The notes beneath the pieces were generated by a model. It had not been told where the DNA came from. It searched no databases and was given only the letters and a program-made list of their open reading frames with translations. Shown here piece after piece: positions 39,543-46,595 of a DNA stretch of 64,000 nt. Source of the DNA: Vicinamibacterales bacterium (GTDB taxonomy: Bacteria > Acidobacteriota > Vicinamibacteria > Vicinamibacterales > UBA2999); assembly GCA_041394705.1 (NCBI GenBank), contig JAWKHS010000004.1:310001-374000 (forward strand), given 5' to 3'. How positions within the stretch are numbered: position 1 is the first letter of the stretch; every line of letters begins with the position of its first letter. The translations under genes and the position numbers were made by a program.

Positions 39543-41044
39543 TCCGGAAGGTCCTCGTCGCCAATCGCGGCGAGATCGCGCTGCGCGTCATCCGGGCCTG
39601 CCGGACCGCCGGCATCGCCACCGTGGCGGTCTACTCCGATGCGGACGCTGGCGCCCCGCACGTGGGCGCCGCCGATCAGGCCGTGCGTATCGGCCCGGCG
39701 CCCGCCGCCGAAAGCTACCTGTCAGTGGACGCGCTGGTCGAGGCCGCACGGAGCACCGGCTCCGACGCCGTGCACCCCGGCTATGGCTTCCTCTCCGAGC
39801 GGGCCCATTTCGCGGAAGCCGTGGAGCGCGCGGGCCTCGTGTTCATCGGCCCGCCGGCCGACGTCATCACCCGGATGGGCTCCAAGACCGGGGCCCGGCG
39901 GATCATGGAGGCGGCTGGCGTGCCCGTCGTGCCTGGACGCGTCCCGGCCGATCAGGGCGACGACGCGGTGCAGGCCGCCGCGCACGAGATCGGCGCCCCC
40001 CTGCTCGTGAAGCCGGCGGCCGGCGGCGGCGGGATCGGGATGAAGACCGTCCGGACGCTCGAGGAGCTGGCCACGGCCCTGCCGCAGGCCCGCCGTGAGG
40101 CCCAGGCGGCCTTCGGCACGCCCACCATCTACCTCGAGCGGCTCGTCGAGCGCCCGCGTCACGTCGAGGTGCAGGTCTTCGCCGACGCGGACGGCCGCAC
40201 CGTGCACCTGTTCGAACGGGAGTGCTCGGTCCAGCGCCGTCACCAGAAGGTGATCGAAGAGACGCCCTCGCCGGCGCTGACGCCCGCCGTCCGCGCCCGG
40301 ATCGGCGCCGCGGCTGTCACCGCCGCCACCGCGGTCGGGTATCGCAACGCGGGCACGGTGGAGTTCCTGCTGGACGGCAGCGGGGACGACGCCCGCTTCT
40401 ACTTTCTCGAGATCAACACGCGTCTCCAAGTCGAGCACCCGATCACCGAGTGCGTCGTCGGGGTGGATCTGGTGGCGGCGCAGCTCGCCGTGGCGGCCGG
40501 CGAGCCCTTGCCCTGGCGGCAGGAGGATCTGACCCAGCGCGGCCACGCCGTGGAGTGCCGCGTGTACGCGGAAGCGCCGGCCCTGGGCTTCCTGCCACAG
40601 GCGGGCCGCCTGCTGCGCTACCGGGAACCGGCCGGACCGGGCGTCCGCGTCGACTCCGGGGTGGTCGAGGGCCAGGACGTGTCGGTGTTCTACGACCCGC
40701 TGCTGGCAAAGCTCATCACCTGGGGCGAGACGCGCGCCCAGAGCCTGGCGCGGGCGCGCGACGCCCTGCGGCACTTCGAGATCCTGGGTGTGGGGACGAA
40801 CATCGCCCTGCTGGGCGCCATCCTGGCCCACCCCGCGTTCGTCGCCGGCGAGGTGGACACCACGTTCCTGGAGCGCGAGCTCACGCACCTCGTGGACGGC
40901 CTCGGCACGACGCCGCCCGCCGTGGTGGCCGCGGCCGCCGTCCACGCCGCTCGCGGCGGCGCGACCGCGGCGGCACACGCCGCGCCGCACGAGGCGGCCG
41001 CCGCGACCGATCCCTTCGACACGATCCGCGGATGGCGCGGATGA
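39539..41044 (+). CDS. liuD: Biotin carboxylase part of methylcrotonyl-CoA carboxylase alpha subunit
   Basis: A 501-aa ATP-grasp enzyme that carboxylates the biotin of its carrier protein. It opens with KVLVANRGEIALRVIRAC and HPGYGFLSE. The glycine-rich ATP loop KPAAGGGGIGMK and the catalytic block ECSVQRRHQKVIEE follow, then EINTRLQVEHPITE. An Ala-rich tail ends at TIRGWRG, which corresponds to the linker just before the BT domain of a full-length MCC alpha (about 660 aa). The carrier part is encoded by the next gene, so the alpha subunit is split. The GTG start overlaps the liuC stop. Confidence 0.9.
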   Translation: MIRKVLVANRGEIALRVIRACRTAGIATVAVYSDADAGAPHVGAADQAVRIGPAPAAESYLSVDALVEAARSTGSDAVHPGYGFLSERAHFAEAVERAGLVFIGPPADVITRMGSKTGARRIMEAAGVPVVPGRVPADQGDDAVQAAAHEIGAPLLVKPAAGGGGIGMKTVRTLEELATALPQARREAQAAFGTPTIYLERLVERPRHVEVQVFADADGRTVHLFERECSVQRRHQKVIEETPSPALTPAVRARIGAAAVTAATAVGYRNAGTVEFLLDGSGDDARFYFLEINTRLQVEHPITECVVGVDLVAAQLAVAAGEPLPWRQEDLTQRGHAVECRVYAEAPALGFLPQAGRLLRYREPAGPGVRVDSGVVEGQDVSVFYDPLLAKLITWGETRAQSLARARDALRHFEILGVGTNIALLGAILAHPAFVAGEVDTTFLERELTHLVDGLGTTPPAVVAAAAVHAARGGATAAAHAAPHEAAAATDPFDTIRGWRG

Positions 41045-41061
41045 CCGGAGGCGTCCGATGA
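41041..41061 (+). other. Six-codon mini-ORF bridging biotin carboxylase and carrier genes
   Basis: The ATG at 41041 overlaps the stop of the biotin carboxylase gene as ATGA. After six codons its TGA overlaps the ATG (41058) of the carrier gene as ATGA. The GGAGG inside it is well placed as the ribosome-binding site of the carrier gene. It may help ribosomes re-initiate, or may simply be what remains of the fused reading frame. Confidence 0.35.
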
Positions 41062-41537
41062 GCCGCCGCTACCGCGTCGGCGACGCCGGCGCCGAGGTGG
41101 CCGTGGAGGTCACCACTGACGGCGTCGCCGTGGTGGACGGCCAGCGGTTCCAGGTGACCGCCCTGGGCGACGGGCGCTACCGCGTCGTGGCGGAGGACGG
41201 CGCGGCCACGGTCGTGGCCGTCGCCGGTCCGGGCCACGCGCCGTGGGCATCCGCCGCCGGCAGGGCCGTCGCGCTCACCGTGGACAGCGCACCGCGCCGC
41301 GCGTCGAGTGCGCGGTCCCAGGGCGGCGACATGACGGCACCGATGCCGGCCACGGTGGTCCGTCTCCACGTCGCGGTCGGCGACGCCGTGACGGCGGGGT
41401 CTCCGGTGGTGGTCCTGGAGGCGATGAAGATGGAGCTCACGGTCCGCGCGGCCAGCGACGGCGTGGTTCGGGCCGTCAACTGCGCCGTGGGCGACCTGGT
41501 GACGCCCGGCGTGGCGCTGGTGGACATCGCGCCGTGA
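41058..41537 (+). CDS. Biotin carboxyl carrier protein (split MCC alpha C-terminal part)
   Basis: A 159-aa protein. The N-terminal roughly 80 residues form a beta-rich segment resembling the BT domain that docks biotin carboxylase on the carboxyltransferase. The C-terminal biotinyl domain has the biotin-lysine motif EAMKMEL with K124, and closes with VGDLVTPGVALVDIAP. GGAGG lies 7 nt before the ATG. It lies between biotin carboxylase and HMG-CoA lyase and overlaps the latter as GTGA. Confidence 0.9.
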   Translation: MSRRYRVGDAGAEVAVEVTTDGVAVVDGQRFQVTALGDGRYRVVAEDGAATVVAVAGPGHAPWASAAGRAVALTVDSAPRRASSARSQGGDMTAPMPATVVRLHVAVGDAVTAGSPVVVLEAMKMELTVRAASDGVVRAVNCAVGDLVTPGVALVDIAP

Positions 41538-42463
41538 CCCTGCCGCCACAGGTCTCGATCGTCGAAGTGGGACCGCGCGACGGCCTGCAGAACGAGGCCG
41601 TCGCGATCGCGACGGCCGACAAGATCGCGTTCGTGGATGCCCTGTCGCGAGCGGGACACCGGACCATCGAAGTCTCGGCCTTCGTCTCGCCCACCCGGGT
41701 TCCGCGCATGGCCGACGCGGCTGAGGTCTTTGCCGGCATCACGCGCGCACCGGGCGTGCGGTACACGGCGCTCGTCCCGAACCTGGCCGGCCTCGAGCGC
41801 GCGCTCGCCAGCCGGGTCGACGAAGTGGCCGTGTTCGCGGCCGCCACCGAAGGGTTCAGCCAGGCCAACCTCAACGCCTCCATCGCGGTCTCGCTGCAGC
41901 GCTTCGCCGAGGTGGTCCGCGGTGCCGCGCAGGCCGGCGTGCCGGCGCGCGGCTACGTGTCGTGTGCGTTCGGCTGCCCGTTCGAAGGCGCGGTCGCGCC
42001 CGAGGCGGTTCTCCGCGTCACCGCCGCCCTGCTCGACCTCGGCGTCCGGGAAGTGGCCGTGAGCGACACGATCGGCGTGGGCCACCCCGGGCAGGTCCGC
42101 GCGCTGGTCGATCGCCTCGCCGAGGACCTGCCGCGCGACCGCCTCGCGCTGCATTTCCACGACACGCGGGGCACGGCGCTCGCCAACGTGCTCGCGGGGC
42201 TGGACGCCGGCATCGTCACCTTCGACGCGTCGGCCGGTGGCCTCGGCGGCTGCCCGTTCGCCCCTGGCGCGTCCGGCAACCTCGCCACCGAGGACCTGCT
42301 GTACATGCTCGACGGACTGAGGGTCCAGACCGGCGTCGACAGGCGGCGCGTGGCCGAGGCCTCGCGGCAGATCGCGGCGCGCCTCGATCACCCGCTCCGC
42401 TCGCGCCTGCTCGAGGCGGAGGACGCCGCGTGCCGGCGCGGGGCCGGAACCGGCGCTAGCTGA
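41534..42463 (+). CDS. liuE: Hydroxymethylglutaryl-CoA lyase
   Basis: A 309-aa TIM-barrel enzyme that cleaves HMG-CoA to acetoacetate and acetyl-CoA, the last step of leucine breakdown. The start VSIVEVGPRDGLQNE, SAFVSPTRVPRMADA, VSCAFGCPFEG, HFHDTRGTALANVLAGL and the active-site loop with cysteine GGLGGCPFAPGASGN are all present. The GTG start overlaps the carrier gene stop. Its 3' end overlaps the converging membrane-anchored protein gene by 8 bp. Confidence 0.94.
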   Translation: MTLPPQVSIVEVGPRDGLQNEAVAIATADKIAFVDALSRAGHRTIEVSAFVSPTRVPRMADAAEVFAGITRAPGVRYTALVPNLAGLERALASRVDEVAVFAAATEGFSQANLNASIAVSLQRFAEVVRGAAQAGVPARGYVSCAFGCPFEGAVAPEAVLRVTAALLDLGVREVAVSDTIGVGHPGQVRALVDRLAEDLPRDRLALHFHDTRGTALANVLAGLDAGIVTFDASAGGLGGCPFAPGASGNLATEDLLYMLDGLRVQTGVDRRRVAEASRQIAARLDHPLRSRLLEAEDAACRRGAGTGAS

Positions 42464-43115
42464 CGGGCGGCGGCGGTGACGCCGCCCGCGCGTCTTCGAT
42501 GCCGGCAGGCGCCGGCGCGGTTCGCGTGGCCACCACCACGCCCATGCCGATGCCGGCCGCGACGCCGCACAGCGAAACGAGCAGGAGGACCCCGATGGCC
42601 CGCGCGGTGAGGCCGGACAGCGCGAAGGGCGCCGTGGCGGGGCGGGCGGAGAGCGGCGCGAGGCGCCGCGCCGCCTGGTAGTACTGGGCCAGTTCGTGCG
42701 GGCCCTGGGCCGCCGGGAAGCACGTGAGGGACCGGCCGAAGGCCCGCGCCGAGCCCACCCGTTTCGGAGATCGCCGGGCGGCCTCCATCGCCTCCCACAG
42801 CGGCATCGGACAGTCGCCGGTGCGGAGGATACCGGCCAGGAGCTTTCCGGCCGCCCCGACCGTCGAGACCGCGTCAGCGCTGCCGGCGGGCGGAAACGAG
42901 ACCTCTCCCCCCGACGTGATCATGATCGTGTCGAGCGGCGGCGCCGCCTGGCCCGGCTCGAGTTGCGCGCACACTGCCTGGACGACGGCCACGGCCTCGA
43001 CCCAGGTGGGCTCCACGCGGGAGATCGCGTCGACGATTCGCATCGGGGGCGCGGCCGACTCCGGCCGCTGCTGGTGTAGCGTCGCCATGGCGTGCGTCGC
43101 CTCAGAGATCGTCAT
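42456..43115 (-). CDS. Unrecognised 219-aa protein with one C-terminal membrane segment
   Basis: I do not recognise this family. The soluble N-terminal part (about 1-105) contains WVEAVAVVQAVCAQLEPG, DTIMITSGGEVSFP and KLLAGILRTGDCPMPLWEAME, which look like a compact alpha/beta domain. A proline/arginine-rich linker follows, then one membrane helix (AIGVLLLVSLCGVAAGIGMG, about 172-192) and a short Ala/Pro-rich tail. The ATG at 43115 overlaps the upstream PilZ gene as ATGA, so the two are coexpressed. A link to c-di-GMP signalling is inference from that pairing. Confidence 0.62.
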   Translation of the reverse strand: MTISEATHAMATLHQQRPESAAPPMRIVDAISRVEPTWVEAVAVVQAVCAQLEPGQAAPPLDTIMITSGGEVSFPPAGSADAVSTVGAAGKLLAGILRTGDCPMPLWEAMEAARRSPKRVGSARAFGRSLTCFPAAQGPHELAQYYQAARRLAPLSARPATAPFALSGLTARAIGVLLLVSLCGVAAGIGMGVVVATRTAPAPAGIEDARAASPPPPVS

Positions 43116-43516
43116 GCGGGACGCTCCAGAAGGGCCGTGAGGTCGGTGGCGCCGGGCTGCGGCGGCCGCTGGGTCGGGGCCGCGCCGAACACGATCGCGG
43201 CGCGGTAGCGGAGGGGCGCCAGGCGATCCACCCAGCAGCGCACGATCTGCCCGGAGACGACGAGCCGATCCGCGCCCTCGTCGGACGGACGGCTGAGGCG
43301 CAAGGTGGACCGCGTACCGGGCCGCAGCCACTCGTGGAGTTCGACCAGCGCGCCGCCCGTCGAGACGTTCAGCACCCGCACGTAGACGCCCTGTGACAGG
43401 CTGGCGTCCACGTCAAGGCCGAGGATTTCGGCGCTGAGCCGGGGTTCCGCGCGCCTGTCGCGATCGGAGGGAATCAGGAAGGGGCTGCCGGCGGGCTGAG
43501 GGGCGGACGGATCCAT
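43112..43516 (-). CDS. PilZ-domain protein
   Basis: A 134-aa protein with PilZ motifs: an arginine-rich start (DRDRRAEPRLSAEI) and VLNVSTGGALVEL, followed by beta strands with SGQIVRCWVDR. The ATG at 43516 has GGAGGGG close upstream. It resembles the PilZ protein at 28.8 kb in layout. The next gene overlaps as ATGA and encodes a membrane-anchored unknown, so this may be a small surface-signalling pair. Confidence 0.75.
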   Translation of the reverse strand: MDPSAPQPAGSPFLIPSDRDRRAEPRLSAEILGLDVDASLSQGVYVRVLNVSTGGALVELHEWLRPGTRSTLRLSRPSDEGADRLVVSGQIVRCWVDRLAPLRYRAAIVFGAAPTQRPPQPGATDLTALLERPA

Positions 43517-43618
43517 GCTGCCCCTCCGCAGAGCACGGGTCGTACCACCATCCAGGTTCTCATGGCCTTGCACGCATCCGCTCCGAATCGCGTGGCCACG
43601 GAGGTCGCGGCTAGCAGT

Positions 43619-43679
43619 ACTTTTGCCTGCGTTTGGCTGACTCAGCCTCCACAACGACTGGCTCAAGCCAGACTTTTGC
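43619..43679. promoter_or_regulatory. Two palindromes flanked by ACTTTTGC direct repeats (candidate operators)
   Basis: In the 224-bp divergent gap, the palindromes GGCTGACTCAGCC (43635-43647) and CTGGCTCAAGCCAG (43658-43671) share a GGCT/AGCC core. They are bracketed by identical ACTTTTGC octamers at 43619-43626 and 43672-43679, 53 bp apart (about five helical turns). This may control the PilZ operon, the MFS gene or both. The rest of the gap shows nothing else recognisable apart from a weak CACAAT box 8 nt before the MFS ATG. Confidence 0.42.
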
Positions 43680-43740
43680 TCGGTCCGACTTCGCGCAGAC
43701 GCCAGGGGCGGCCATCGGCCGTGTGCCACAATGGCGCGCC

Positions 43741-45036
43741 ATGCCGGCCCCCTCGCCGACAGCGGAGACGGTACTTCCGACCGTCCGCCGCCGGCTCATT
43801 CCCTTCCTGTTCCTGCTGTACCTCGTCGCCTACCTGGACCGGGTGAACATCGGCTTCGCGGCCCTCGACATGAACCGCGACCTCGGCTTCAGCGCGACGG
43901 TCTACGGGCTGGGGTCCGGCATCTTCTTCGTGTCGTACACGCTGCTGGAAGTGCCGAGCAACCTGGTGCTCGCCCGCGTCGGCGCGCGCGCCTGGATTGG
44001 CCGCATCATGCTCACCTGGGGCGTCGTCTCCACGGCGATGGCCTTCGTGACCGACCAGACGACCTTCTACGCCTTGCGCTTTCTCCTGGGCGCGGCGGAA
44101 GCCGGCTTCTTCCCCGGCATCATCTACTACCTGACCCAGTGGTTCCCGGAACGCGATCGCGCGGGCGCCGTCGCGCTCTTCATGACGGGTACGGCGGTCG
44201 CCGGCGTCATCGGCGGGCCCCTCTCGAGCGTGCTCCTGCTGCTGGACGGGGTCGCAGGGCTACGAGGCTGGCAGTGGCTCTTCGTGGCGGAAGGCGTGCC
44301 TGCCATCGCCCTCGCGCCCATGGTCTGGCGGTTCCTCGACGAGCGTCCGGCCGACGCGCGGTGGCTGTCCGAGGCCGAGCGCGGCTGGCTGACCGCCACG
44401 CTCGCGGCCGAGGCGGCCGCGCACCCCGCGGAGGCGTCGCACTTCGGCCGGGCCCTGCGGGACCGCCGCCTGTGGGTGCTGGCCGCCGTCTACTTCTGCA
44501 TCGTCCTCGCGTTCTACGGGATCGGCTTCTGGCTGCCCCTGATCATCCAGAGCGCGGGCGATGCCCGCTCGAGCGTCGTGGCGCTGCTGTCGTCCGTGCC
44601 GTCGATCTTCGCGGCCGTCGGCATGCTGGTCATCGGGACCCGATCGGACCGCACGGGCGAACGCCGCGGACACGTCGCGGCGGCAGCCATCGTCGGCGTC
44701 GCCGGATTCGCGGCGGCGGCGAGCCTCCAGGGCCGGGTCTGGCCGTCTCTCCTGGCCCTCGGCATCGCGGCCTTCGGAATCTCGGGCACGTTCGGTCCGT
44801 TCTGGGCCCTGCCGACGGCGTTCCTCAGCGGAACGGCCGCGGCGGGCGGCGTGGCGCTGGTGAACGCGGTGGGCAACATCGGCGGCTTCGTGGGACCGTC
44901 CCTGGTCGGGTACGCCCGGGACCTCACGGGGTCCTTCTCGGCGGGGCTCTGGACCCTTGCGGCAGGGCTGGTCGCCGGCGTCCTGCTCCTGCTCGCGCTG
45001 CCGTCGGGGACACCGCCCCGGTCCGGGGCGTCATAA
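43741..45036 (+). CDS. MFS transporter, anion:cation symporter (ACS) type
   Basis: A 431-aa transporter with twelve membrane segments. The first block RLIPFLFLLYLVAYLDRVNIGFA and the ALRFLLGAAEAGFFPGIIYYLTQWFP block are hallmarks of the ACS family of organic-anion importers (tartrate, glucarate, hydroxyphenylacetate or phthalate types). The charged central loop is seen around residues 195-230. The ATG at 43741 is favoured. The substrate cannot be deduced; the pirin gene follows after 40 bp. Confidence 0.88.
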   Translation: MPAPSPTAETVLPTVRRRLIPFLFLLYLVAYLDRVNIGFAALDMNRDLGFSATVYGLGSGIFFVSYTLLEVPSNLVLARVGARAWIGRIMLTWGVVSTAMAFVTDQTTFYALRFLLGAAEAGFFPGIIYYLTQWFPERDRAGAVALFMTGTAVAGVIGGPLSSVLLLLDGVAGLRGWQWLFVAEGVPAIALAPMVWRFLDERPADARWLSEAERGWLTATLAAEAAAHPAEASHFGRALRDRRLWVLAAVYFCIVLAFYGIGFWLPLIIQSAGDARSSVVALLSSVPSIFAAVGMLVIGTRSDRTGERRGHVAAAAIVGVAGFAAAASLQGRVWPSLLALGIAAFGISGTFGPFWALPTAFLSGTAAAGGVALVNAVGNIGGFVGPSLVGYARDLTGSFSAGLWTLAAGLVAGVLLLLALPSGTPPRSGAS

Positions 45037-45076
45037 TCGGAGGCGTCCCTTCTCCGCCCACCTTCGGAGCCGTCCC

Positions 45077-46000
45077 ATGTCCATCCGCGCCGTCCGCTCG
45101 CATTCCACGTCCAGCCCGACGATCGAGGGCGCCGGCGTCCACCTCCGCCGGGCCTTCGGGTTCGGCGACACCGAGAGCGTGGATCCGTTCCTGCTCCTCG
45201 ACGACTTCAGGAACGACGTGCCGGACGCCTACCTGCGCGGCTTCCCCTGGCATCCTCACCGCGGCATCGAGACCATCACCTACGTGCTCGCCGGTACCGT
45301 GAACCACGCCGACAGCCTCGGCAACGCGGGCGCCATCGGTCCTGGCGACGTGCAGTGGATGACCGCCGGCCGCGGCATTGTCCACCAGGAAATGCCGCAC
45401 GGCGACAGCCAGGGTCGAATGCACGGCTTCCAGTTGTGGGCCAACCTGCCGGCCACGCAGAAGATGGTCACGCCGCGCTACCAGGAGGTCGGCGCCGGAG
45501 ACATCCCCGTGGTCGTCGACGACGACGGCACGGCGGTGCGGATCGTCTGCGGCGAGTATTGGGGCCGGCGCGGACCGGTGGACGGGATCGCGGCGGAGCC
45601 GCAGTACCTCGATGTCACGGTGCCTGCGGGGCTCGAGCGGTCGCTGCCGGTCGCGCGGTCCCGCAATGCCTTCGCCTACGTCTTCGACGGCGACGGCGCA
45701 TTCAAGGATGCCTCCGCGCCTCGCGCGGTCGCGACCGACGTCGTCACCGACGGCGGGCAACTCGACGACGATCGCGCCCGCTACGACACGGGCGTCGAGA
45801 ACCGCTCGCTGGTGCTCTTCGACGCGGGCGACGAGATCCGGGTCCGCGCGGGCGAGCACGGACTCCGCTTCCTGCTCGTCTCCGGTGCGCCCATCCGGGA
45901 GCCGATCGCCTGGCGCGGCCCGATCGTGATGAACAGCGACGACGAGCTGCGGCGGGCCTTCGTCGAGCTGCGCGCGGGCACGTTCCTCGACGCCCGCTGA
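45077..46000 (+). CDS. Pirin-family protein (bicupin)
   Basis: A 307-aa bicupin. The N-terminal cupin carries the metal ligands in FPWHPHRGIETITYVLAG and in HQEMP, with AGRGIVHQEMPHG as the typical block. HGFQLWANLPATQKM and the final C-terminal cupin with AGEHGLRFLLVSG and EPIAWRGPIVMN follow. Pirins bind iron and include quercetin-dioxygenase-like enzymes and regulators; the role here is open. A CATAAT box at 45034-45039 lies between it and the MFS gene. Confidence 0.92.
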   Translation: MSIRAVRSHSTSSPTIEGAGVHLRRAFGFGDTESVDPFLLLDDFRNDVPDAYLRGFPWHPHRGIETITYVLAGTVNHADSLGNAGAIGPGDVQWMTAGRGIVHQEMPHGDSQGRMHGFQLWANLPATQKMVTPRYQEVGAGDIPVVVDDDGTAVRIVCGEYWGRRGPVDGIAAEPQYLDVTVPAGLERSLPVARSRNAFAYVFDGDGAFKDASAPRAVATDVVTDGGQLDDDRARYDTGVENRSLVLFDAGDEIRVRAGEHGLRFLLVSGAPIREPIAWRGPIVMNSDDELRRAFVELRAGTFLDAR

Positions 46001-46045
46001 CGCCCGGCGTCCCCGCGTGGGAGGAGCATCGGTCGCGCCTCCGAT

Positions 46046-46222
46046 CTAGCCCGGGTCCCTCACGGGCGCGAGGTGCGGCACCGCCGCCAGCGATGCCGCG
46101 TCCCGACGGTCCACGACCACACGCGCCCCTGGCTTCGGGAACCAGTAGGTCCGGCGGGTGCCCACGCCCACCACCCGAATCGCCGAGCGTCCCACGTACT
46201 CGAACGTGATCGGCGCTCCCAC
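46046..46222 (-). CDS. 58-aa hypothetical protein, possibly phage-derived
   Basis: A short beta-rich protein (PITFEYVGRSAIRVVG, then RRTYWFPKPGARVVVD, then a VPHLAPVRDP tail). From memory it resembles small proteins of prophage structural regions, but I cannot confirm this. I chose the GTG at 46222 because GGAGG lies 8 nt before it; a GTG at 46237 is possible. It is last of three same-strand genes after the DUF1360 and the 696-aa genes. Confidence 0.5.
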   Translation of the reverse strand: MGAPITFEYVGRSAIRVVGVGTRRTYWFPKPGARVVVDRRDAASLAAVPHLAPVRDPG

Positions 46223-46244
46223 GCTCGCCGCCTCCACGCGCCGC

Positions 46245-46595
46245 CTACCGCAACATGTCATCGCCGTCCTCCATCCGCAGGGCCGGGTCCTCGATGAACG
46301 GCGCCGCCGGGGCCGTGGCGCGCTCCAGCAGGATCGCGCCGCCCGAGAGCGCGAGCCACAGCAGCACCCGCTCGACCACGCCCTGTGCGAGCACCAGCGC
46401 CCAGGGCACGGCCGTCCAGACGCTGAGGCACAGGAAGCAGTCGAGCAGCTGGCCGACCACGCTCCGGCCGGCCAGCGCCCGGACACGCGCGACGCCCCCC
46501 CAGGGGCCGTCCTCGGCGGTGACGAGGTGCGTGACCCGCCACACGCCGAGGACGCCCACGAGGAGCCAGAGCGCGGAATCGCGCTCGAGGGTCAT
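46245..46595 (-). CDS. DUF1360 membrane protein
   Basis: A 116-aa protein with the DUF1360 layout. An N-terminal membrane helix leads into VWRVTHLVTAEDGPWGGVARVR, then the cysteine block LLDCFLCLSVWTA and a second helical pair. The family occurs in Bacillus (a YjcA-like protein), in many bacteria and in phages; its function is unknown. The ATG at 46595 overlaps the stop of the 696-aa protein gene as ATGA, which couples them. Confidence 0.75.
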   Translation of the reverse strand: MTLERDSALWLLVGVLGVWRVTHLVTAEDGPWGGVARVRALAGRSVVGQLLDCFLCLSVWTAVPWALVLAQGVVERVLLWLALSGGAILLERATAPAAPFIEDPALRMEDGDDMLR

